From positions 1-64,000 of the forward strand of contig NZ_BSKJ01000003.1 of NCBI RefSeq assembly GCF_030159595.1: DNA of 64,000 nt. Reading direction: 5' to 3'. Positions 51,436-59,439 of the stretch are shown here, piece by piece. Source of the DNA: Pseudomonas putida. GTDB lineage: Bacteria > Pseudomonadota > Gammaproteobacteria > Pseudomonadales > Pseudomonadaceae. The notes below the pieces were generated by a model. That model made no database searches. It saw only the letters and a list, made by a program, of their open reading frames with translations, and was not told where the DNA came from. Position numbers and translations under genes: made by a program. The stretch's first letter is position 1. Each line of letters starts with the position of its first letter.

Positions 51436-51873
51436 ATGAACAACACTACCCTCAACGCCCTGTTCTCCACCCGTGCCGGCGCTGGCCTCAGCGTGATACG
51501 TATTCTGGTTGGCATCATCTTCATGGCGCATGGTGCGCAAAAGCTGTTTGGGTTGTTCGGCGGTTATGGCCTTGAAGGTACCGGCCAGTGGATGGAAAGC
51601 ATCGGCCTGGCCCCGGGCTACCTGATGGCGCTGCTGTCCGGTAGTGCCGAATTCTTCGGCGGCCTGGCCCTGGTGATTGGTCTGCTGGCCCGCCCGGCCG
51701 CCCTGGCGCTGACCGTGACCCTGGTGGTGGCGATCTTGTCGGTACACATCGGCAACGGCCTGTTCATGTCCAACAACGGCTATGAGTTTGCCCTGGCCCT
51801 CCTGGCCGGCACTGTCGCGGTCATGATCGAAGGCGCTGGCCGCTTCTCGCTGGACCGCCTGATCGCCCGCTGA
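51436..51873 (+). CDS. DoxX-family membrane protein
   Basis: A 145-residue protein with four membrane helices and the family pattern 'RILVGIIFMAHGAQKLFGLFGGYGLEGTGQWMESIGL' and 'GSAEFFGGLALVIGLLARPAAL'. DoxX/YphA proteins are linked to redox or thiol stress in some bacteria; the role here is unknown. The Met of 'MNNTTLNAL' is the best start. A likely -10 (TATGAT, 51385-51390) lies 46 bp upstream, with a weak -35. Confidence 0.85.
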   Translation: MNNTTLNALFSTRAGAGLSVIRILVGIIFMAHGAQKLFGLFGGYGLEGTGQWMESIGLAPGYLMALLSGSAEFFGGLALVIGLLARPAALALTVTLVVAILSVHIGNGLFMSNNGYEFALALLAGTVAVMIEGAGRFSLDRLIAR

Positions 51874-51883
51874 TACAACGCAT

Positions 51884-51941
51884 GCGGCAAGATACAAGCC
51901 TTGAGCCGATCACTTTCAGCTTGAGGCTTGTATCTTGCCGC
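51884..51941. repeat. 18-bp perfect inverted repeat after DoxX gene
   Basis: Arms 51884-51901 (gcggcaagatacaagcct) and 51924-51941 are exact reverse complements. The sequence is not of the other REP classes. It probably ends the DoxX transcript. Confidence 0.7.
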
Positions 51942-52097
51942 TCGTAGCTCTAGCATACCGCCTGCGCCGATTTAAACAGCTACTTGCGGGGCGCAGGAAA
52001 GCCCCCCCTCCGGGTTATCCGAAATACCGCTAAAGCGCTGGTTCGGTGACGCCTCCCACCGCTGCCCAGCGGGATTCGCGAGGCGGAGAGAAGCTCC
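51942..52097 (+). promoter_or_regulatory. structured leader before the small gene and greB
   Basis: This 156-bp stretch has several possible hairpins: GGGGC/GCCCC near 51988-52005, CGCTAAAGCG near 52029, and CGCCTC/GAGGCG (52050-52086). I cannot assign it to a riboswitch class. Confidence 0.3.
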
Positions 52098-52406
52098 ATG
52101 AGTTGCCCACGTACCAGTGTCTGTTTAAGCCCTTTGCCTGCCAACCAGGCGTCCCGCACACCGCGCATTCTGCTCGGCGGCCAGCATCAGCCCACCCTTT
52201 TGCGTCACCTCGAAGGCCTGTCCCGGCGCAAGGGCCAGGCGCGTGCATTTTTGATCCAGTTCGCTGATACCGGCTGCCACCTCGCGCAGTACGGCAATGA
52301 CCGTTTTGACCTTGCTGTCATCCAGGCCCCGGCAACGGACGAGGCCGCAGAGGTTATTGGCCACCTCACCCGAATCGCGCGCCAAGGCCTGATTACCCGC
52401 CGTTAA
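52098..52406 (+). CDS. small conserved-looking hypothetical protein upstream of greB
   Basis: A 102-residue protein with no signal peptide or membrane segment. The middle 'RILLGGQHQPTLLRHLEGL' and 'DLAVIQAPATDEAAEVIGHLTRIARQ' are reminiscent of a shrunken receiver-like alpha/beta fold, but I cannot identify a family. GGAGAG lies about nine bases upstream of the ATG, and greB starts 11 bp after the stop, which suggest a real translated gene in an operon with greB. Confidence 0.6.
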   Translation: MSCPRTSVCLSPLPANQASRTPRILLGGQHQPTLLRHLEGLSRRKGQARAFLIQFADTGCHLAQYGNDRFDLAVIQAPATDEAAEVIGHLTRIARQGLITRR

Positions 52407-52417
52407 GGAGTGCGCTG

Positions 52418-52891
52418 TTGAGCACCAACATCATTACCACGGAAGGCCATGAGGCGCTGAAGAAAGAGCTGGACCACCTGTGGCGGGTGTATCGCCCGGA
52501 GATCACCCAGAAGGTGGCCTGGGCGGCATCCTTGGGTGACCGCAGCGAAAACGCCGACTACCAGTACAACAAGAAGCTGCTGCGCGAAATCGACCGCCGG
52601 GTGCGTTACCTGCGCAAGCGTCTTGAAGATGTGAAGGTGGTGGCTTATTCGCCACAGCAGGAAGGCAAGGTGTTTTTTGGCGCTTGGGTCGAGATCGAGA
52701 ATGACGAGGGCGAGGCCATGAAGTTTCGCATTGTCGGCTACGACGAGATTTACGGGCGCAACGATTACATCTCGATCGACTCGCCCATGGCCCGTGCCTT
52801 GTTGAAGAAGGAGGAGGGCGATGAGGTGGTGGTGCAGACGCCGACGGGTGAAGCGACCTGGTATGTGAACAGCATCACCTATGGTCAGTGA
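52418..52891 (+). CDS. greB: transcription elongation factor GreB
   Basis: A 157-residue cleavage factor for backtracked RNA polymerase. The N-terminal coiled coil ('DRSENADYQYNKKLLREIDRRVRYLRKRL') carries the two acidic tip residues, and the C-terminal FKBP-like domain has 'SIDSPMARALLKKEEGDEVVV'. The start is TTG at 52418, with AAGGAG seven bases upstream. It follows the 102-residue protein by 11 bp. Confidence 0.93.
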   Translation: MSTNIITTEGHEALKKELDHLWRVYRPEITQKVAWAASLGDRSENADYQYNKKLLREIDRRVRYLRKRLEDVKVVAYSPQQEGKVFFGAWVEIENDEGEAMKFRIVGYDEIYGRNDYISIDSPMARALLKKEEGDEVVVQTPTGEATWYVNSITYGQ

Positions 52892-52910
52892 TTATGGGTT
52901 GCCTGTGCCG

Positions 52911-52940
52911 GCCTCTTCGCGGGTTTACCCGCGAAGAGGC
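52911..52940. repeat. REP-type palindrome between greB and ABC permease gene
   Basis: GCCTCTTCGCGGGTTTACCC and its mate form a perfect 30-bp palindrome, the same class as at 16593. It lies between convergent stop codons. Confidence 0.83.
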
Positions 52941-52955
52941 CAGTGCATGTAACAC

Positions 52956-55463
52956 TTAACTTTCACGCAGCACCGCCAAAGGGCTGGCATTCAACGCCCG
53001 CCGCGTCCCCAGCACCCCCGCGCCACCCACCAGCAGCGCCCCCACAAGCGGCAACATCAGCAGCCAAGGATGCGGGCTCCACTGCAAATCAAAGGCATAG
53101 CGATACAGCACCAAGGTAATCAGTTCACAACCCACGGCCGCTAACAGCCCACTGGCCGCGCCCAGCAAGCCGAACTCGATGCGCCGGGCCTTGACCAGCA
53201 ATGGCCGCGCCGCGCCTAGTGCGCGCAGCAGCGCCCCTTGGCGGATGCGCTCGTCCAGCGTTGCCTGCAAGCCGGCGAACAGTACCGCAAGCCCGGCGGC
53301 CAGGACGAAGAGCAGCACATACTCCACAGCCAGTGTCACCTGAGCGAGGATGCTGCGTAGCTGGTCGAGCAAGGCATCCACCTGCAGGATGGTCACTGCC
53401 GGGAATGCCCGCGACAGCGCTACTACATCCAGGTCATGCCCCGGCGCCAGGTAGAAGCTGGTCAGGTAGGTGGTCGGCAGCCCTTGCAGCGTGCCGGGCT
53501 GGAAGATCATGTAGAAGTTGGGCTGGAAGCTGTCCCAATGCACGCTGCGCAGGCTGCTGACCCGGGCCTGGCGCTGCTGGCCGCCGATGTCGAAGGTCAG
53601 CAGGTCGCCCATTTGCAGTTTCAGGCTGGTGGCCAGCTCCGCTTCCACCGAAACACCTGGGATTTCGCGGTCGGCGGGTAAGGCTTGCCACCAGTTGCCA
53701 GCAGTAAGTTGATTGCCTTCAGGTACCTCGGCGGCCCAGGTCAGGCTAAGGTCTCGCTGCACGGCGCGTTCACCCGCCGAGTCCTTGCTGACGACCTGCT
53801 GTACCGGTTGTTCGTTGATTTGCACCAGGCGCCCGGGCGTTACCGGGTACAGCGGTGCTGAAGCGGCGTTGACCTCATGCAGGCGTTGCGCAAACGGTTC
53901 GCGGTCAGCCGGCAGGATGTTCAGGGCGAAATGGTTGGGCGCATCCTTGGGCAGCTGCGCTTGCCAGGTGTCGAGCAGTTCTGCGCGCAGCAGGGCGACC
54001 AGGGCCATGGCCAGCAGGATCAGGCCGAAGGCCAAGGCCTGGCCGACGGCTGCCGTGGGGTGGCGCAGCAACTGGCCCAGCCCCAGGCGCCAGGTCAGCG
54101 GCGCCCCGGCCAGCAACTGGCGCAGGCTGCGTAATCCGAGCAACAGCAGGCCGCCGAGCAGCAACGCGGCGACCAGGCCGCCACCGAGCAAAGCGAAGGT
54201 GAGCAGTAGGTCAAGGCTCAGGCGCCACATGATCAGGCCCAAAGCAAGCAGGGCGGTGCCATACACCAGCCAACTGCTGGGCGGTATCGGCAGCAGGTCG
54301 CGGCGCAGTACGCGCAGTGGCGGCACTTGGCCCAGTGCGGCAATCGGCGGCAGGGCGAAGCCGGCCAGCGCCACCAGCCCGGTACCGATACCCGCCAAGG
54401 CGGGAACGATACCACCGGCAGGTACCACACTGGGCAACAGGCCTTGCAGTAGGTGGAACAAACCCAGTTGGGCCAGCCAACCGAGCAGGGCGCCGGCCAG
54501 GGCGGCGACCAGGCCGAGCAGGGCCAGTTGCAGGCAATACAGGCCCAGTGCCTGGCGGCGCGACAGGCCCAGGCAACGCAGCAAGGCACTGGCATCCAGG
54601 CGGCGTGCAGCGTAGCGGCTGGCCGACAGGGCCACGGCAACGCCAGCCAGCAGCACCGCGACCAGGCTGGCCATGTTCAGGTAGCGTTCGGCCTTGCCCA
54701 AGGCGCCGCCGATCTGCTGGTTACCATCGCGGGTATCGCGCAGGCGCTGGTTGGCGGCCAGGTCTTTTTCCACGGCTTGGCGGTAGTGGGCCAGTGCCTC
54801 GGTATCGCCACGCCACAGGTCGCGGTAGGTCACCCGGCTACCCGGCTGGATGACGCCAGTGGCTTCGAGGTCAGCCAGGTTCATCATCACCCGCGGGGTA
54901 AGGCTGTAGAAATTGTTGGCGCGGTCAGGTTCGTAGGTCAGCACGCGGCTCATGCGCAGGGTTTTCATGCCCACGTCGATGCTGTCGCCTATCGTCAGCC
55001 CCAGCGCCGCCAGCAGGCGTGGCTCGACCCACGCTTCACCAGGTGCCGGGCCGCCGCCGGGCGTTTCTTCGGCATACGGCACCGGAGCGCTGCGTACCTG
55101 CCCGCGTAATGGGTAAGCGCCGTCAGTGGCCTTGACACTGGATAACTGGATGCCATTGTCACCGCCCACCACACTGGTGAACTCGACCACCTGTGCGTGG
55201 CGCAAGCCAAGTGCCTTACCAGTATCGATCTGCTGTTCGCGGGCCGGGGCGCTGCCTTGCAGTACCAGGTCGGCGCCGAGGAACTCGCTGGCGCGCAGCT
55301 GCATGGCGCCGTTGAGGCGGGCGCCGAAATAGCCGATGGCGGTGCTGGCAGCCACCGCCACCAGCAGGGCAAAAAACAGCACGCGCACTTCGCTGGCGCG
55401 ACTGTCGCGCAGTAACTGGCGCAGGGCCAGGCCGCACAAGCGGGACAGCGGCATGTGGGTCAT
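52956..55463 (-). CDS. ybbP: ABC transporter permease, YbbP/FtsX-like
   Basis: An 835-residue membrane protein with an N-terminal helix ('VRVLFFALLVAVAASTAIGYFGARL'), a MacB-like periplasmic domain, two FtsX-type membrane blocks and a second periplasmic domain. It is the long duplicated FtsX type (YbbP), not the short FtsX of cell division. With the ATPase encoded just upstream (overlapping ATGA) it forms a membrane ABC complex of uncertain cargo, often linked to envelope lipids. Confidence 0.87.
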   Translation of the reverse strand: MTHMPLSRLCGLALRQLLRDSRASEVRVLFFALLVAVAASTAIGYFGARLNGAMQLRASEFLGADLVLQGSAPAREQQIDTGKALGLRHAQVVEFTSVVGGDNGIQLSSVKATDGAYPLRGQVRSAPVPYAEETPGGGPAPGEAWVEPRLLAALGLTIGDSIDVGMKTLRMSRVLTYEPDRANNFYSLTPRVMMNLADLEATGVIQPGSRVTYRDLWRGDTEALAHYRQAVEKDLAANQRLRDTRDGNQQIGGALGKAERYLNMASLVAVLLAGVAVALSASRYAARRLDASALLRCLGLSRRQALGLYCLQLALLGLVAALAGALLGWLAQLGLFHLLQGLLPSVVPAGGIVPALAGIGTGLVALAGFALPPIAALGQVPPLRVLRRDLLPIPPSSWLVYGTALLALGLIMWRLSLDLLLTFALLGGGLVAALLLGGLLLLGLRSLRQLLAGAPLTWRLGLGQLLRHPTAAVGQALAFGLILLAMALVALLRAELLDTWQAQLPKDAPNHFALNILPADREPFAQRLHEVNAASAPLYPVTPGRLVQINEQPVQQVVSKDSAGERAVQRDLSLTWAAEVPEGNQLTAGNWWQALPADREIPGVSVEAELATSLKLQMGDLLTFDIGGQQRQARVSSLRSVHWDSFQPNFYMIFQPGTLQGLPTTYLTSFYLAPGHDLDVVALSRAFPAVTILQVDALLDQLRSILAQVTLAVEYVLLFVLAAGLAVLFAGLQATLDERIRQGALLRALGAARPLLVKARRIEFGLLGAASGLLAAVGCELITLVLYRYAFDLQWSPHPWLLMLPLVGALLVGGAGVLGTRRALNASPLAVLRES

Positions 55464-56146
55464 CAGGCCTCCACCGGCGCCACCAGGCGCCCCGCGTCCA
55501 GGCGGATCTGGCGGCGGCAGCGCCGGGCCAGGCGTTCGTCATGAGTGACCAGCACCAGGGTGGTACCACGCTCCTTGTTCAACTCGAACAACAAATCGCT
55601 GATGCGCTCGCCCGTGTGGCTGTCGAGGTTGCCGGTTGGCTCGTCGGCAAACAGCACCGCCGGTTGTGCGGCGAAGGCGCGGGCGATGGCCACCCGTTGC
55701 TGCTCACCGCCCGACAGTTGGCGCGGCGTGTGGCTCAGGCGCTTGCCGAGGCCGACCCGCTCGAGCAAGGTGCGCGCGTGTTCGCGGGCATCCCGGCGGC
55801 CGTCCAGCTCCAGTGGCAGCATCACGTTTTCCAAGGCGTTGAGGCTGTCGAGCAGCTGGAACGACTGGAACACGAAGCCCACATGTTCGGCGCGCACCCG
55901 GGCGCGCTGGTCTTCATCCAGGGGGGCCAGGTCGTGGCCGGCGAGGATGACCTTGCCCGCACTGGGCTGATCGAGGCCGGCGAGCAGGCCGAGCAGGGTC
56001 GACTTGCCCGAGCCCGAGGCGCCAACGATGGCCAGGCTGTCGCCCTGGGCCAGGTCGAGGGAGAGTGCGTGGAGGATGGTCAGGTCACCTTCCGCACTGG
56101 GGACCACTTTGCTAAGGTTCTGCGCAACGAGAATGCTGGGGCCCAT
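55463..56146 (-). CDS. ybbA: ABC transporter ATPase, YbbA/LolD-like
   Basis: A 227-residue ATPase with Walker A GASGSGKS, the signature LSGGEQQR and Walker B VLFADEP, of the LolD/MacB type. It partners with the permease whose start overlaps its stop. Its start codon is only 10 bp from the tesA start on the other strand, the usual head-to-head ybbA-tesA arrangement, so their promoters must overlap each other's coding sequence. Confidence 0.9.
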   Translation of the reverse strand: MGPSILVAQNLSKVVPSAEGDLTILHALSLDLAQGDSLAIVGASGSGKSTLLGLLAGLDQPSAGKVILAGHDLAPLDEDQRARVRAEHVGFVFQSFQLLDSLNALENVMLPLELDGRRDAREHARTLLERVGLGKRLSHTPRQLSGGEQQRVAIARAFAAQPAVLFADEPTGNLDSHTGERISDLLFELNKERGTTLVLVTHDERLARRCRRQIRLDAGRLVAPVEA

Positions 56147-56156
56147 GGAGAATCCG

Positions 56157-56762
56157 ATGCGAGTGTGGTGGTTGAGTGCCGGTCTGGCCCTGTATTGCCT
56201 GGCCCAGAGCGCGGCGGCGGGAACACTGCTGGTTGTTGGCGATAGTATCAGCGCCGGTTTTGGCCTGGATACCCGTCAGGGTTGGGTGTCTCTCTTGCAG
56301 ACCCGGCTCAAGGACGAAGGTTTCGACGACAAAGTGATCAATGCCTCGATCAGCGGCGACACCAGTGCAGGTGGCCAGGCGCGGCTGCCGGCGCTGCTTA
56401 CAGCACATAAGCCGAGCCTGGTGGTGCTGGAGCTGGGCGGCAATGATGGCCTGCGCGGGCAGTCGCCTGCGCAATTGCAACAAAATCTTGCCTCGATGAT
56501 CGAAAGCTCGCGCCAGGCGGGTGCCAAGGTAGTCCTGCTGGGCATGCGTCTGCCGCCCAATTACGGTGTGCGCTACACCACCGCGTTTGCGAAGGTGTAT
56601 GAGCAGCTGGCGATGGACAAGCAGGTGCCTTTGGTACCTTTTTTCCTCGAAGGGGTAGGGGGTGTGCCTGAGCTGATGCAGGCCGATGGCATCCACCCGG
56701 CGCAAGGTGCCCAGCAGCGCTTGCTGGAAAATGCCTGGCCGGCGATAAAACCCTTGCTGTGA
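56157..56762 (+). CDS. tesA: periplasmic arylesterase/lysophospholipase TesA
   Basis: A 201-residue GDSL/SGNH hydrolase with a signal peptide (about 1-21, 'LSAGLALYCLAQSAAAG'). Block I is GDSISAG (Ser nucleophile), block III is GGND, and the catalytic Asp and His are in 'ADGIHP'. It hydrolyses acyl esters in the periplasm. The Met of 'MRVWWLS' at 56157 is preferred since GGAG lies seven bases upstream; the upstream Met at 56145 overlaps the ybbA start. Confidence 0.93.
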   Translation: MRVWWLSAGLALYCLAQSAAAGTLLVVGDSISAGFGLDTRQGWVSLLQTRLKDEGFDDKVINASISGDTSAGGQARLPALLTAHKPSLVVLELGGNDGLRGQSPAQLQQNLASMIESSRQAGAKVVLLGMRLPPNYGVRYTTAFAKVYEQLAMDKQVPLVPFFLEGVGGVPELMQADGIHPAQGAQQRLLENAWPAIKPLL

Positions 56763-56820
56763 CGCTTTAAACGGGGCCGGCTTTCGGCTAATGTTGCGCC
56801 CCCCGTTTCGAGTGCCCCTG

Positions 56821-57111
56821 ATGCCGCGCCCTGCCTGGTCCCTGTATGCCTACCAACTGATCGAGCCCGATGAGCAGCTCGACCTGTTCGCCTGCCAGGA
56901 AATCCGCGTTCACCTGGTGGCCCGCCAGCTTGAGCTGGGCGTGCCGGTAGACCGCACCTTGTGCGGCGGCCTGCTGCCTGCGCAGCCGCGCTGGTCGGCC
57001 GTGCCACGCGCCATCTACCGTGACAGCCGCCTGTGCGACTTGTGCCGTGCCATTCTCGACGCCCAGCGGCGCGGCATGCGCCCGGTCTGGCCAGAGCTGC
57101 AGGCCAGCTGA
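56821..57111 (+). CDS. small hypothetical protein with CxxC motif
   Basis: A 96-residue protein without signal or membrane segment. 'YQLIEPDEQLDLFACQEIRVHLVARQLELG' opens it and 'DSRLCDLCRAILDAQRRG' near residues 68-85 holds a CxxC pair. Two more Cys (24 and about 48) could complete a metal site, though spacing is loose. I do not recognise a family. It is between tesA and the L,D-transpeptidase gene. Confidence 0.62.
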   Translation: MPRPAWSLYAYQLIEPDEQLDLFACQEIRVHLVARQLELGVPVDRTLCGGLLPAQPRWSAVPRAIYRDSRLCDLCRAILDAQRRGMRPVWPELQAS

Positions 57112-57225
57112 ACGGCAAGCACCTTTCATCATCTGAAACGCTTGCGTGGGCGCCAATGCCTCCCGCTTGCATCAAGGCGGGTGTACAATCGTTTCTCTTG
57201 ACCTATCTTTCGAAGGATTTACCGG

Positions 57226-58203
57226 ATGTTGCCGCGCTTTCCTGCCGTCACCCGTAGCCTGTCCCTGGCCGCCCTGCTGGTAGCGGGCCCCGCTGCTGCG
57301 CTGGAACTGCCACTGCCACCGCCTGGTGAAGACATCGTCGGCCAGGTGCATGTGATCAAGGCAAAGTACGAGGACACGTTCGCCGATATTGGCACCGCCA
57401 ACGACCTCGGCTACCTGGAAATGATTGCCGCCAACCCGGGTGTCGACCCTTGGTTGCCGGGTGCCGGCACCGAGATCATCCTGCCGACCCGCTACATCCT
57501 GCCGCCGGGCCCGCGCGAAGGCGTTGTCATCAACCTGGCCGAGTACCGCCTGTACTACTTCCCGAAAGGGCAGAACGTGGTGCATACCTTCCCGCTGGGT
57601 ATTGGTCGTGAGGGTTGGGGTTCGCCGATTGCCAACACCAAGATCACCGCCAAGACCCCCAATCCGACCTGGACGCCGCCCGCCTCCATCCGAAAGGAGC
57701 ACGCGGCAGACGGTGACATCCTGCCGGCCGTGGTACCTGCTGGTCCGGATAACCCGCTGGGGCCGTTCAAGTTCACCTTGGGTGTGCCAGGCTACCTGAT
57801 CCATGGGTCGAACAAGAAGTTCGGCATTGGCATGCGTACCAGCCACGGTTGCTTCCGCATGCTCAACAACAACGTGCTGGAGCTGTCGAAGATGGTGCCG
57901 GTAGGTACGCCGGTGCGCATCATCAACGAGCCTTACAAGTTCGGTATCAGTGGCGGCAAGGTCTATCTGGAGGCGCACACGCCGCTGGACGATCAGGGTA
58001 ACCCGTCGGTGGTCGACAAACACACCGCCGTTATCAACGCCTTGCTCAAGCGAGAAGACCTGGCCAATAACCTGCGTATGAACTGGGACATGGTGCGTGA
58101 TGTGGTGGCTGCCGAAGATGGCATGCCTGTAGAAATCGCCGTGCCGGTGGAAAACCAGGGCAATGCGCCGATGGTGACGAGCATACCGCCTGAACTGCAG
58201 TAA
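57226..58203 (+). CDS. L,D-transpeptidase (YkuD)
   Basis: A 325-residue periplasmic enzyme. A signal peptide (about 1-25) is followed by a LysM-like wall-binding segment (about 40-85) and a YkuD domain (about 98-230) with the catalytic 'SHGCFRM' (His and Cys) and 'HGSN' upstream. It makes 3-3 peptide cross-links or attaches a lipoprotein to peptidoglycan. The lipoprotein OprI, which ends in Lys, is encoded next and could be its partner, as Lpp is for ErfK-type enzymes; this is an inference. Confidence 0.88.
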   Translation: MLPRFPAVTRSLSLAALLVAGPAAALELPLPPPGEDIVGQVHVIKAKYEDTFADIGTANDLGYLEMIAANPGVDPWLPGAGTEIILPTRYILPPGPREGVVINLAEYRLYYFPKGQNVVHTFPLGIGREGWGSPIANTKITAKTPNPTWTPPASIRKEHAADGDILPAVVPAGPDNPLGPFKFTLGVPGYLIHGSNKKFGIGMRTSHGCFRMLNNNVLELSKMVPVGTPVRIINEPYKFGISGGKVYLEAHTPLDDQGNPSVVDKHTAVINALLKREDLANNLRMNWDMVRDVVAAEDGMPVEIAVPVENQGNAPMVTSIPPELQ

Positions 58204-58222
58204 GGTATTTGCGACACACCCG

Positions 58223-58246
58223 GGCCCGCCTTAGTGCGGGCCTTTT
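58223..58246 (+). terminator. L,D-transpeptidase terminator
   Basis: GGCCCGC/GCGGGCC stem (7 bp) followed by TTTT, 20 bp after the stop codon. Confidence 0.82.
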
Positions 58247-58290
58247 CGTATCTGCGTGGCGCGTTTGCCTTGTTCGCAGGCAATAAAAAA

Positions 58291-58312
58291 GCCGACCCAC
58301 AAGTGGGTCGGC
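58291..58312 (-). terminator. oprI terminator
   Basis: A 9-bp stem GCCGACCCA/TGGGTCGGC with a CAAG loop, preceded by AAAAAA on the plus strand, so it reads as stem plus T tract for the minus-strand oprI. Confidence 0.87.
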
Positions 58313-58335
58313 TCCTTAACAATCCGTGAGGATTA

Positions 58336-58587
58336 TTACTTGCGGCTGGCTTTGTCCAGCATACGCAGAGCGCGCTCGTTGGCTTCGTCAGCGGTCTGCT
58401 GAGCCTTCTGAGCGGCTGCCAGTGCGTCGTCAGCCTTACGGTAGGCTTCGTCAGCACGAGCTTGAGCGCGAGCTGCTGCGTCTTCAGTCGCAGTCAGACG
58501 AGCTTCGGTTTCTTTGGATACGCTGCTGCAACCGGTAGCCAGAACTGCGGCCAGAGCCAGAGCAGAGAATTTCAGAACGTTGTTCAT
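58336..58587 (-). CDS. oprI: major outer-membrane lipoprotein OprI
   Basis: An 83-residue murein-type lipoprotein, normal size for OprI. The lipobox is ATGC (Cys20), then a heptad-repeat helix with Ala-rich '[31 protein letters not shown]', ending in Lys for peptidoglycan attachment. It links outer membrane and wall and is very abundant. The Shine-Dalgarno is AAGGGGAA. A strong terminator follows. Confidence 0.96.
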   Translation of the reverse strand: MNNVLKFSALALAAVLATGCSSVSKETEARLTATEDAAARAQARADEAYRKADDALAAAQKAQQTADEANERALRMLDKASRK

Positions 58588-59093
58588 CGTGTTCCCCTTC
58601 AAGGACTTTCTATTAAATAGCCATCTCTCAGGAAAGAGAAACTGGCCGGCGTACATAGTACCCATTACTTGTAGTAAGTAAACTGACTCAGCGCAAGAAC
58701 TGCAAAAAAAATGTTGCTTGACGCCGTGCTGACAAGATTTGAGACGTGCGTGTGAAAAAAACGTGCAGGGTTCGCAAGCGATTGTAGTACAGGAACTTTT
58801 TTGTTGAACTAAGGGTGACTTTAACTGTCGTTCGACGTCTTAAGCCCTAGAACATCCGGCGGCTGTTGGGCGGGCTGGGGAAAGTCGCCCTCGCAGCGTT
58901 TTGGCCATTTTTAACCGCCACCACCTTGAGCAATCCCGCCTGCGGCGCCTACTATCTTGTGAATGTCACAGGATCCGAACGATTGCAATCGTCCAGTGGT
59001 CCAAGGGGCAACAGGTGGCGTAGAGGATTCTGTGCCGGATAAACCACTATCGGTTAAGGTATGGGTCTGCCAGAAGACCTACGAGGAGTAGTG
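58588..59093. other. 506-bp gap between oprI and acetyltransferase gene
   Basis: No supportable gene. It must hold the oprI promoter; a possible -10 for it is TACTAT (minus strand, 58655-58660) with a weak -35. TGTGA-ATG-TCACA near 58960 is a short palindrome with too small a spacer for Vfr. The middle is AT-rich, with oligo-A and oligo-T runs (58700-58810). Confidence 0.6.
58926..58955 (+). promoter_or_regulatory. candidate promoter for the acetyltransferase gene
   Basis: TTGAGC (58926-58931), 18 bases, TACTAT (58950-58955). Matches are four and five of six to the sigma-70 consensus. The gene starts 138 bp downstream. Confidence 0.4.
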
Positions 59094-59375
59094 ATGAGCG
59101 AAGCGCTGACCATCCACCATGACCAGGCTGGTCATCAGTTCGAAACCAACGTGGACGGTCATCGTGCCTATCTGACGTACATGGATCTGGGCAAGCAGAC
59201 GCTGGACATCTATCGCACCTTCGTACCCAACGCCTTGCGCGGCCGCGGGATTGCTGCTGCATTGACCGAGCAGGCCTTGGCGTACGCCGAGCAGATGGGC
59301 TACACGGTGATTCCGTCCTGCTCATATGTGGAACGCTACATGGAGCGCCAGCAACGGCATTCCAGCAAGGCCTGA
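59094..59375 (+). CDS. small GNAT-family N-acetyltransferase (YjdJ-like)
   Basis: A 93-residue protein with the shortened GNAT fold. 'YRTFVPNALRGRGIAAALTEQALAYAEQMGYTVIPSCSYV' contains the acetyl-CoA loop (RGRGIA). Such one-domain proteins (COG2388) are widespread, and their substrates are generally unknown. The start at 59094 follows GAGGAGTA. It has its own hairpin terminator and is convergent with aroF. Confidence 0.83.
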   Translation: MSEALTIHHDQAGHQFETNVDGHRAYLTYMDLGKQTLDIYRTFVPNALRGRGIAAALTEQALAYAEQMGYTVIPSCSYVERYMERQQRHSSKA

Positions 59376-59398
59376 GCTGCCGGCAGGCAGCAGACGCA

Positions 59399-59425
59399 AA
59401 AACGCCGGGCAATGCCCGGCGTTTT
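59399..59425. terminator. shared terminator of acetyltransferase and aroF
   Basis: A 12-bp perfect stem AAAACGCCGGGC/GCCCGGCGTTTT with an AAT loop. It serves both strands. Confidence 0.9.
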
Positions 59426-59439
59426 GGTTATGGCAATGC

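Noticed and set aside
58956..58975. TGTGA-ATG-TCACA as a Vfr/CRP site
   Set aside because: The spacer is three bases, whereas Vfr/CRP sites need six.
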